Source: Shewanella atlantica (GTDB taxonomy: Bacteria > Pseudomonadota > Gammaproteobacteria > Enterobacterales > Shewanellaceae). From it: a DNA stretch of 64,000 bases. The translations under genes and the position numbers were made by a program. Of the stretch, positions 56,154 through 64,000 are shown piece after piece; the stretch's first letter is position 1, and each line of letters opens with the position of its first letter. The stretch lies in NCBI RefSeq assembly GCF_003966265.1, contig NZ_RXNV01000001.1, positions 930,001-994,000 of the forward strand, in the 5' to 3' direction. The notes beneath the pieces were generated by a model that saw only the letters and a program-made list of their open reading frames with translations, searched no databases and had not been told where the DNA came from.

Positions 56154-56624
56154 TTAAATGACCGGGCGGGTACGAAAGTAGAGCAGACTAGGCATAGCTA
56201 ATCCTACAGACAGAGCCCCCAGAATAAACACCGTTTTTAATCCGTTACTGATAACTTGCGAGGTCAATTCCGGACTGATCTCAGACTGAGCAGTAAGCTG
56301 AACGAGTGCTATCACGGTATTAAATGCATAGGTCCCTGGGATCATAGGAATTATCGCAGCAACTGCATACATCAAGGGTGGTGCTAAGTGACGTTTAGCG
56401 AAACCGATAGTCACCAAACCGACGAGAGCTGCAGCTGCGAATGTCGCCCACTCTATCGGTAGCCCTATATGCAGTAAAAGCGTCCTGAAACTATGTCCTA
56501 TCGCGCCGGCAACGGCACAGTATGGCAGGAAACGTTTAGGTACATTAAACACCATAGCAAACCCTACAGCCGGAATTGCTGAGAAAAACGCATCATTGAG
56601 TAAGGCTAAGAGAAGCTCCATCAT
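56154..56624 (-). CDS. Threonine/serine exporter, ThrE C-terminal-type subunit (DUF3815)
   Basis: The 156-residue product starts at the ATG at 56622-56624, which overlaps the stop codon of the preceding gene (ATGA). A longer frame to 56702 overlaps that gene further. Five hydrophobic helices; motifs 'FSAIPAVGFAMVFNVPKRFLPYCAVAGAIGHSFRTLL' near the N-terminus and 'YAVAAIIPMIPGTYAFNTVI' near residue 105. In some bacteria this module is fused to the one encoded upstream. Here the two are separate. Confidence 0.87.
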   Translation of the reverse strand: MMELLLALLNDAFFSAIPAVGFAMVFNVPKRFLPYCAVAGAIGHSFRTLLLHIGLPIEWATFAAAALVGLVTIGFAKRHLAPPLMYAVAAIIPMIPGTYAFNTVIALVQLTAQSEISPELTSQVISNGLKTVFILGALSVGLAMPSLLYFRTRPVI

Positions 56625-57382
56625 AGGAACAAGCCCCCCAATTGCATCGCTATGGTAATTCCTATTACCGAAGAGACAGTCAATAGAGTTGCATGCCCCC
56701 ATCTCGAGATTCCGACATTAAGATGCCCTTTCACCATATCTGATATCGAGTTGATCATGGGAAAACCCGGCACCAACATCAACACACTCGCGGCCATAGG
56801 AAGTTTAGGCGTATCAGTTAGGGAAAACTGATAGCCAAGTTGAGCAATCAGGGTCGTAACGAAAGCCGTAACGGCAAAGTTAAGCAGCAAGTTGAAGTGA
56901 TGCTTAGCAATGGAGACCCTGACAAACATCCCTAACGACGAAGCGAAAAAAGTGATCACACAGGCCGCTATATCACCACCAAAGAGATGACAAAAACTCG
57001 CACATGACAAACCTATCATCGGCACTAAATACCGCTTGGGATAAGTTCTGGGTTCTATGCGTGAAACACGTTTTCTGACTTCGTTAAGCCCATATAAGCC
57101 TTTTTCGGTCAGCAGACAGATCCTTTGAAGCTCACAGACTATGGTCATGTTGATACCATGCTCTCGAGTACGGCGAGTAGTAGTGATACAACGACCATGG
57201 ACCAGACTGGTTAAAACAAGGGAGTTTGAGGAGATGGATATTTCGACACTGGCGAGTCCCAGTGCATGACCTAAACGCTGACTTATCTCTTCGACAAGTT
57301 CTGATTCAGCGCCATAGGCCAACAAGAGTTGAGCAACCCGGACAATCTGCCGGGTTATATCATTTTGAGTATCTGCGTACAC
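56621..57382 (-). CDS. Threonine/serine exporter family, ThrE N-terminal-type subunit (DUF1212)
   Basis: The 253-residue product has a soluble N-terminal part (about 1-115: 'VAQLLLAYGAESELVEEISQRLGHALGL...EISISSNSLVLTSLVHG...TTTRRTREHGINM') and about five helices, including 'MLVPGFPMINSISDMVKGHLNVGI'. It is coupled to the downstream partner by ATGA overlap. The pair probably exports threonine or serine. Related pairs have other substrates. The start is a GTG at 57380-57382; its ribosome binding site is weak. Confidence 0.87.
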   Translation of the reverse strand: MYADTQNDITRQIVRVAQLLLAYGAESELVEEISQRLGHALGLASVEISISSNSLVLTSLVHGRCITTTRRTREHGINMTIVCELQRICLLTEKGLYGLNEVRKRVSRIEPRTYPKRYLVPMIGLSCASFCHLFGGDIAACVITFFASSLGMFVRVSIAKHHFNLLLNFAVTAFVTTLIAQLGYQFSLTDTPKLPMAASVLMLVPGFPMINSISDMVKGHLNVGISRWGHATLLTVSSVIGITIAMQLGGLFL

Positions 57383-57453
57383 ACTAATCTCGAACAGTAT
57401 AGTCTCAAAAAAATAGCCTCAATTTAAAGGTTATCGATGAAGCGAGACAACGA

Positions 57454-58635
<1,182 letters not shown>

Positions 58636-58701
58636 CTAAAAGGATTATACGTCTTTCTATCCAAGGTCGCCAAAAAACAATTTGTAAACCCATTAAAACA
58701 A

Positions 58702-58728
58702 TAAAGCCCCACCAAAGGCGGGGCTTTA
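58702..58728 (-). terminator. Hairpin after rpmA
   Basis: Stem TAAAGCCCC (58702-58710) / GGGGCTTTA (58720-58728). On the minus strand it is followed by TTGTTTT. It lies between rpmA and obgE and may partly end the ribosomal-protein transcript. Confidence 0.7.
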
Positions 58729-58755
58729 ATAAGCAATCTTAGCAGAAGCTAAAGA

Positions 58756-59013
<258 letters not shown>

Positions 59014-59024
59014 TTAACTCCTAA

Positions 59025-59336
59025 TTATGCGCTGATAGCAGTGATTTTAACTTCGGTGAACCATTGACGATGGCCCATCTTCTTTTCGTGATGCTTACGA
59101 CGGTTGAACTTTTGTATCGTAACTTTTTCACCGCGGCCATGACTGATAACTTCAGCCTTGACTAGACCAGTGGCAACAAGAGGTGCACCAACATGAACAG
59201 TCTCACCGTCAGCAACCAAAAGAACTTGGTCAAATTCAACAGTTTCGCCTGTAGCGATTTCTAATTTTTCTAGACGAACAGTATGGCCTTCAGCAACACG
59301 ATGCTGCTTACCACCACTTTGAAAAACAGCGTACAT
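59025..59336 (-). CDS. rplU: 50S ribosomal protein L21
   Basis: The 103-residue protein starts at the ATG at 59334-59336, which gives the standard length. A frame to 59360 adds eight residues not usual in the family. Signature '[28 protein letters not shown]' at the C-terminus. First gene of rplU-rpmA-obgE, divergent from ispB, as in E. coli. Confidence 0.98.
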   Translation of the reverse strand: MYAVFQSGGKQHRVAEGHTVRLEKLEIATGETVEFDQVLLVADGETVHVGAPLVATGLVKAEVISHGRGEKVTIQKFNRRKHHEKKMGHRQWFTEVKITAISA

Positions 59337-59614
59337 AGCTATTTTACTCCGATATTTCAAACACGCCGGCTCATTATGTGAGGCAGGGGTGTTATAAAAG
59401 CTTTAATGACAATGGTCGCGGAGTTTACGCTAAGAACTTCAACCTGACAAGCCCTAATTGAGTAAGAATAAAAAAAGATCGGAATTAATCCCACAATCTC
59501 CTTCTAATGCTGTCTTGAATGGCGTTTCTTAGGTAGAATCCATATCATTATAACATTCATGCCTTCATTTGGGCCGCCTTTTTTATTGCAGCCCCACAAA
59601 ACCAGAGCCTATAT

Positions 59615-60586
59615 ATGGATTTAAACGCCATTCGTCAGTTAGCCGATAACGATATGCAAAACGTTAATAAGCTAATATACAAACAACTAGAATCTGATGT
59701 CGCCCTAATCAATCAGTTAGGCTTCTATATTATCAATGGTGGTGGCAAGCGCATGCGTCCACTACTATCTATCCTGGCAGCTCGTGCAATTGACTATAAT
59801 GGTGAGGCACACTTAAAGCTGGCTGCAATTATCGAGTTTATCCATACCGCCTCGCTGTTACATGATGATGTTGTCGATGAATCTATGTTACGCCGCGGTA
59901 GAGAGACGGCCAACGCACTCTTTGGTAACAGTGCGAGCGTATTGGTTGGCGACTTCCTCTATACGCGTTCATTTCAAATGATGACCGAACTTGGCAACAT
60001 GGAAGTACTGGAAGTGCTTGCCGATGCCACCAATGTTCTTGCCGAAGGTGAAGTATTACAGTTAATGAACTGTAATGACCCTGACACGACTGAAGAGAGT
60101 TACATGCGTGTCATCTATTGTAAAACCGCTAAACTCTTCGAGGCGGCCACACGTTTAGCCGGTGTACTTGCCGAAAGCCCTATCGAAATGCAAAGCGCAC
60201 TGGCCGACTACGGAAAGTTCTTAGGCACGGCATTCCAGTTAACCGATGATCTATTAGACTACACTGCCGATACCGAAGAGTTAGGCAAGAATATCGGTGA
60301 TGATCTTGCTGAAGGTAAACCAACTCTGCCACTTATTTATGCCATGGCACATGGTACTGAAAAAGAGCAAGGCTTGATCCGCACAGCAATAGAAAAAGGG
60401 GATGGTACTCAGAACATTGAAGAGATTCTCAACGCATTGAATAGCTGTGGCGCCTTGGACTATACATTCAAACGCGCACAAGAGGAGTCAGAGAAGGCAA
60501 TAGAAGCCTTGTCAATCATCCCTGAGAGCGATTACAAGCAAGCGCTGATATCATTAGCCAAGATTGCTGTAGAGCGTAGCAACTAG
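59615..60586 (+). CDS. ispB: Octaprenyl diphosphate synthase
   Basis: The 323-residue trans-prenyltransferase makes the side chain of ubiquinone and menaquinone. The two aspartate-rich motifs are LLHDDVVDES near residue 85 and LTDDLLDY near 212, with 'GGGKRMRP' near 45. It is divergent from rplU and ends at a bidirectional terminator. Confidence 0.96.
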   Translation: MDLNAIRQLADNDMQNVNKLIYKQLESDVALINQLGFYIINGGGKRMRPLLSILAARAIDYNGEAHLKLAAIIEFIHTASLLHDDVVDESMLRRGRETANALFGNSASVLVGDFLYTRSFQMMTELGNMEVLEVLADATNVLAEGEVLQLMNCNDPDTTEESYMRVIYCKTAKLFEAATRLAGVLAESPIEMQSALADYGKFLGTAFQLTDDLLDYTADTEELGKNIGDDLAEGKPTLPLIYAMAHGTEKEQGLIRTAIEKGDGTQNIEEILNALNSCGALDYTFKRAQEESEKAIEALSIIPESDYKQALISLAKIAVERSN

Positions 60587-60613
60587 TCTTACGCCCTATA
60601 CGCGATACCATTA

Positions 60614-60639
60614 AAAAAGGAGCCCTGAGGCTCCTTTTT
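60614..60639. terminator. Bidirectional terminator between ispB and mdh
   Basis: A perfect 11-bp stem AAAAAGGAGCC (60614-60624) / GGCTCCTTTTT (60629-60639) with loop CTGA, between convergent genes. Confidence 0.95.
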
Positions 60640-60665
60640 ATTTGCTTGGCTAATATCGGTATAAA

Positions 60666-61601
60666 TTACTTAACGAACTCGACACCTAGCTTGATGTCGG
60701 CCTTGAGTGTATCTAGCATAGCATCACGAGCATTGGCTTCGAATTCACTGACTTCACCGTAAGCCAGTACCGACTCAACCCCATTCTTACCAAGCAGGAT
60801 TGGCTGTGCGAAGAAGTCGGCATGTTCACTGCCGCCATCGACATAGGCACACTCGATGACATTCTCTTCACCTTGAAGGCCACGTACCAGAGACAGACCG
60901 AAACGACATGCCGCTTGTCCCATAGAAAGAGTTGCGCTTCCGCCACCGGCTTTAGCTTCAACCACCTCCGTACCCGCATTTTGGATACGTGTAGTCAATG
61001 CAGCAACTTCTTCATCGCTAAAGCTTACGCCTTGAACCTGAGAAAGAAGAGGAAGGATAGTCACACCACTGTGACCACCGATAACATTGATCTTAACATC
61101 ATCAACATTAAGACCTTTGGCTTCGGCAATAAAGGTTTCAGAACGGATCACGTCAAGGGTAGTTACACCGAAAAGACGATTCTTATCGTATACACCAGCA
61201 GCTTTTAATACTTCAGCAGCAATAGCAACTGTCGTGTTAACCGGGTTAGTAATAATACCGATAAGCGCTTTAGGACAAGCAGCGGCACACTTTTCGACTA
61301 GATTTCTAACGATACCGGCATTGATGTTGAATAGATCCGAACGATCCATACCAGGCTTACGAGCCACACCGGCAGAGATCAATACAACGTCTGCACCTTC
61401 AAGTGCAGGTGTTGGATCTTCACCCGCAAAACCTTTAACTTCTACGGCCGTCGGGATATGACTAAGATCAACCGCAACACCAGGTGTTACAGGAGCAATA
61501 TCATAAAGTGACAATTTAGAACCTGCAGGCAATTGAGTTTTTAATAGTAGGGCAAGAGCCTGGCCAATACCGCCAGCGGCACCAAGTACAGCAACTTTCA
61601 T
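60666..61601 (-). CDS. mdh: Malate dehydrogenase
   Basis: The 311-residue NAD-dependent enzyme of the citric acid cycle starts at the ATG at 61599-61601 after GGAGATAACT. Signatures: '[20 protein letters not shown]' at residues 2-21, '[19 protein letters not shown]' near 80, '[13 protein letters not shown]' near 150 and the catalytic His in '[13 protein letters not shown]' near 177. It lies divergent from argR, as in E. coli. Confidence 0.97.
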   Translation of the reverse strand: MKVAVLGAAGGIGQALALLLKTQLPAGSKLSLYDIAPVTPGVAVDLSHIPTAVEVKGFAGEDPTPALEGADVVLISAGVARKPGMDRSDLFNINAGIVRNLVEKCAAACPKALIGIITNPVNTTVAIAAEVLKAAGVYDKNRLFGVTTLDVIRSETFIAEAKGLNVDDVKINVIGGHSGVTILPLLSQVQGVSFSDEEVAALTTRIQNAGTEVVEAKAGGGSATLSMGQAACRFGLSLVRGLQGEENVIECAYVDGGSEHADFFAQPILLGKNGVESVLAYGEVSEFEANARDAMLDTLKADIKLGVEFVK

Positions 61602-61970
61602 AGTTATCTCCGTCATTTCTTGGATATTTGTGATTTAGATCTACATCTCTCGATGCCGCAACATTACTGCAATCACAATAAAAATTCAATTATCCCTTAG
61701 TCTTGGTTAGATTTAATTTTTGTTCTACATCAATAAACAAGCTAAAGATGAACAATAAAGCAGCATAAGAGCAAATTCCCCCTCACCGTCTAGCACTAAA
61801 ACATTTTCGCCATGTAACCAGCCTCTTTGCCGGGGTTCTTTTTTACTTGCTTATGCATCCCGACACACGCCCCAGGTTGCATTTTTATTCATCAAACTCG
61901 GATATTTGTTGACATAAACACCAATTATATTCAACATAGCAATGATTTTTGAATAAAGAACAATAAAATT
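61602..61970. other. Divergent mdh/argR control region
   Basis: A 369-bp spacer. It contains an ARG-box-like sequence at 61877-61892 and a TTGACA hexamer at 61909-61914, with a weak -10 (CAACAT, 61932-61937) 17 bp on, pointing to argR. The remainder is AT-rich with no gene. Confidence 0.5.
61877..61892. promoter_or_regulatory. Candidate ARG box upstream of argR
   Basis: TTGCATTTTTATTCAT resembles the arginine repressor consensus TNTGAATWWWWATTCA with one or two deviations. It lies about 80 bp before the argR start, consistent with autoregulation. Only one good copy was seen. Confidence 0.5.
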
Positions 61971-62441
61971 ATGCAAGCAAATAGAAGTCAAGATGAGCTA
62001 GTTAAGACCTTTAAGGCAATTTTAAAAGAGGAGCGCTTTGGCTCTCAGAGTGAAATTGTCATCGCCCTTCAAGCTGAAGGGTATGGAAATATTAACCAAT
62101 CCAAAGTATCTAGAATGCTAAGCAAGTTTGGTGCTGTGCGCACCCGTAATGCGAAGCAAGAGATGGTTTATTGCCTTCCGGCGGAGCTGGGAGTACCTAC
62201 AGCAGGTAGTCCACTCAAGAATTTAGTATTGGATGTCGATCACAACCAAGCCATGATCGTGGTAAGAACGAGCCCTGGTGCGGCACAGCTTATCGCTCGA
62301 CTTCTCGACTCGATAGGGAAACCTGAAGGTATTCTGGGTACGATTGCCGGTGACGACACGATTTTCATTACGCCATCGAATATTCAAGAGATAGAAAAAA
62401 CCTTAGACACGGTTAAGTCACTGTTTAACTTTAATGACTAA
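61971..62441 (+). CDS. argR: Arginine repressor
   Basis: The 156-residue product has an N-terminal winged helix ('[51 protein letters not shown]'). A C-terminal hexamerisation and arginine-binding domain has '[39 protein letters not shown]'; the GDD motif binds arginine. Length equals E. coli ArgR (156). Confidence 0.97.
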   Translation: MQANRSQDELVKTFKAILKEERFGSQSEIVIALQAEGYGNINQSKVSRMLSKFGAVRTRNAKQEMVYCLPAELGVPTAGSPLKNLVLDVDHNQAMIVVRTSPGAAQLIARLLDSIGKPEGILGTIAGDDTIFITPSNIQEIEKTLDTVKSLFNFND

Positions 62442-62533
62442 CTAAGCTAACAGGCTAGTGATTCGTGGCCTTTGCTCACAAGCTTTTATCGGAACTCTCC
62501 GATAACTAACCAAGATTCAATTATCCCACATCC

Positions 62534-62558
62534 AAAGAGACGCTTCGCGTCTCTTTTT
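62534..62558 (+). terminator. Terminator of argR
   Basis: Stem AAAGAGACGC (62534-62543) / GCGTCTCTTT (62547-62556), loop TTC, followed by T residues. It is about 90 bp after the argR stop. Confidence 0.88.
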
Positions 62559-62667
62559 GTTTTCCTTTATCTGTCACAGTATTTGATTGTATCCAATATA
62601 TTGAATCAAATTGGCATTCATGAGAAATTGGAAACTCGAAAGCTATATCGAGGGCTAAGGATTCTTT

Positions 62668-63135
62668 ATGACAACAACCAAAATAATTAAAGTCGATGAT
62701 ATTTGCTGGGAGTCCTGGCAACATTCAGCTCAATATACCAGCCAACAAAAACACATAGGTGATGCCGTAGGTTGCGAAAAAATCGGCGTTACCATGGAGC
62801 GTCTCGCCCCGGGAAAGATGTCGACAGTTGCGCATTACCACACTAAAGAGGAGGAACACTTATACGCCCTGCAGGGCGAAGCAAGCTTGCTTATTAACGG
62901 AGAGCCTCACCCTTTTAAGCAGGGAGATTATGTCTGTTTTAATGCCGATACAGCCATTGCACATACCCTAAGAAATGATTCGAATGAAGAATTTACTTTT
63001 CTGGTCATCGGCAATAGAGATAAGCACGATGTCGTTGTCTATCCGGAGAATAATAAGGTATTAGTCAGGGCTGTCGATGAAATATACGCCAAACGCCCGA
63101 CGAATTACTGGGATCCTGATACCGAAAAGTCGTGA
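62668..63135 (+). CDS. Cupin-domain protein
   Basis: The 155-residue single cupin has motif 1 'AHYHTKEEEHLYALQGEASLLINGEPHPFKQGD' near residues 55-85, with histidines HYH and Glu as likely metal ligands. Motif 2 is 'DTAIAHTLRNDSNEEFTFLVIG' near 100-120. Metal and substrate are unknown. The ATG follows AAGGATTCTTT. It is monocistronic and convergent with the peroxidase gene. Confidence 0.87.
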   Translation: MTTTKIIKVDDICWESWQHSAQYTSQQKHIGDAVGCEKIGVTMERLAPGKMSTVAHYHTKEEEHLYALQGEASLLINGEPHPFKQGDYVCFNADTAIAHTLRNDSNEEFTFLVIGNRDKHDVVVYPENNKVLVRAVDEIYAKRPTNYWDPDTEKS

Positions 63136-63169
63136 CTTCTCGACTAAATACCTTATTTGAGACATAAAA

Positions 63170-63193
63170 AAACGCACTCAAAATAGTGCGTTT
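63170..63193. terminator. Bidirectional terminator between cupin and peroxidase genes
   Basis: Stem AAACGCACT (63170-63178) / AGTGCGTTT (63185-63193) with loop CAAAAT. The A run at 63166-63172 becomes a strong T tract for the minus-strand peroxidase gene. Confidence 0.9.
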
Positions 63194-63214
63194 CTTGTGT
63201 CAATCACTCTAATT

Positions 63215-64000
63215 TCATTCGCCAGCCTGACTTTCCAGGAAGTCGAGCGAAGGGGCGAAGAAGGAGGAGCCGGTCAGTGCCTGGGTAAAGTGCAGCAGAT
63301 GATCATGATTTCCATGACCGTCACCGTGAACCATACTCTTAAGCATCTGCTCAAAGTTTACTGAATTACGACAAGTAGAGATAAACATCAATCCTTGCTC
63401 TTTCACTGAACCGTAAGGCATGCTCTGCCTTAAGATCTCCATTGATTTACCATCCGCGTCTTTTAAGTTAACACGCTTAATATGACTGGTTAATGGCTTG
63501 TCCTCTGAGGCATACTCTATATTATCTAACTTGGTTCTGCCGACAATATCTTCCTGCTTTTTCTGCGGTAATCGATTCCACTTACTCAAGTTATGAGCAA
63601 ACTTCTGCACATGGACGTAACTTCCCCCCTTAAACATCTCATCTTCAACTCCGACAAGTGCCACCTCTTGGCGGCTACGACCCTTAGGGTTTTCGGTGCC
63701 GTCGACAAAACCTGTCAGGTCACGGTTGTCCATGAAGCGGAAGCCGCGCTCTTCGTCAATAAGTTCAACCAAGCCTTCAAACATCTGGCAAACTTCATTG
63801 GCAACCAGGTGAAGGATATCGAATCGGTCACAACGGATGTGTACGAAAAGGTCATATTCTAATGCGGGGGCATCACGCGTATCTGCGTTCATGGCAGGAA
63901 AAGGCTTTAATGCCACGGGCCGGCCCGATGGATATAGGCTATCCCAATAATTCGCGCCAATGGCCACAAAGCCATTAAAGGCACTATCGGCATATTGATC
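63215..64000 (-). CDS. DyP-type peroxidase (TyrA-like), 5' end beyond the window
   Basis: The frame is open through position 64000 and continues outside, so this is the C-terminal ~260 residues. The GTG that could start a shorter protein is internal (preceded in frame by ...AFNGF). The DyP signature 'LTGFVDGTENPKGR' (GxxDG with catalytic Asp) is near 63730. Then come 'GGSYVHVQKFAHNLSKWNRLP' and the C-terminal 'GLMFISTCRNSVNFEQML' with downstream 'GSSFFAPSLDFL'. It matches the short (P-class) DyP such as Shewanella TyrA. The proximal haem His lies in the TSHIKR region or nearby. It oxidises phenolic and dye substrates with peroxide. Confidence 0.92.
   Translation of the reverse strand, partial: DQYADSAFNGFVAIGANYWDSLYPSGRPVALKPFPAMNADTRDAPALEYDLFVHIRCDRFDILHLVANEVCQMFEGLVELIDEERGFRFMDNRDLTGFVDGTENPKGRSRQEVALVGVEDEMFKGGSYVHVQKFAHNLSKWNRLPQKKQEDIVGRTKLDNIEYASEDKPLTSHIKRVNLKDADGKSMEILRQSMPYGSVKEQGLMFISTCRNSVNFEQMLKSMVHGDGHGNHDHLLHFTQALTGSSFFAPSLDFLESQAGE

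Noticed and set aside
59337..59360. Longer start for ribosomal protein L21
   Set aside because: Family members start [11 protein letters not shown]; the added residues are not conserved in the family.

Overview
The window reads as a chromosome segment of a marine Shewanella-type gammaproteobacterium. The evidence is the conserved lptD-surA-pdxA-rsmA-apaG-apaH cluster with folA nearby, the mdh/argR and obgE-rpmA-rplU/ispB neighbourhoods, an OmcA/MtrC-type decaheme outer-membrane cytochrome lipoprotein, three methyl-accepting chemotaxis proteins, a TyrA-like DyP peroxidase and several DUF families common in Shewanella (DUF3019, DUF3718, DUF4136). No rRNA or tRNA genes, CRISPR arrays, intact insertion sequences or prophage genes were seen.

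Layout. 1-2.6 kb: 5' part of an RsgA-like GTPase, a small membrane protein, a structured non-coding stretch and a lone sugar-type ABC binding protein. 3.0-6.4 kb: holC-valS. 6.4-10.8 kb: two paralogous 573-codon chemoreceptors, each followed by the same ordered set of a terminator, a heptanucleotide tandem array and a REP-like hairpin. 11-13.6 kb: a complete AmmeMemoRadiSam set (radical SAM enzyme divergent from Memo-AMMECR1 genes). 13.6-16.9 kb: GNAT, POT-like transporter and acetate permease. 17.7-21.2 kb: decaheme cytochrome and LysR regulator. 21.3-27.3 kb: pseudouridine synthase, cysteine-cluster repressor divergent from an FMN reductase plus two VOC proteins, small proteins, Usp. 27.4-30.9 kb: fused alpha/beta 2-oxoacid dehydrogenase E1 and glutaryl-CoA dehydrogenase. 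31.4-34.7 kb: MipA/OmpV-DUF3019-response regulator-histidine kinase operon. 34.8-42.9 kb: small envelope proteins, Ycf46-type AAA ATPase, HlyD/DUF3302 pair, purT, 2-hydroxyacid dehydrogenase, an outer-membrane barrel. 43-52.6 kb: djlA, the murU-amgK cell-wall recycling pair, and the lptD-to-apaH cluster. 52.8-64 kb: third chemoreceptor, DUF3718, folA, a MITE-like element, split ThrE exporter, obgE-rpmA-rplU, ispB, mdh, argR, a cupin and a DyP peroxidase running off the end.

How it fits together. Most genes are core housekeeping: translation (valS, rsuA-like, rsmA, rplU, rpmA, obgE), envelope assembly (lptD, surA, murU/amgK), and cofactor, purine, folate and quinone synthesis (pdxA, purT, folA, ispB). 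The accessory part is respiratory and sensory: a cell-surface electron conduit with its own regulator, chemoreceptors, and an envelope-sensing two-component operon.

The most unusual material lies between genes. It includes heptamer arrays that differ in unit but sit in equivalent slots, REP-like hairpins, a 238-bp element with imperfect 22-bp terminal inverted repeats, a probable ~50-bp relative of that element, a compact palindromic element abutting the ycf46-like start codon, and a tight inverted/direct repeat operator in front of the decaheme cytochrome. The AmmeMemoRadiSam trio is the best candidate for an incompletely understood enzymatic system.
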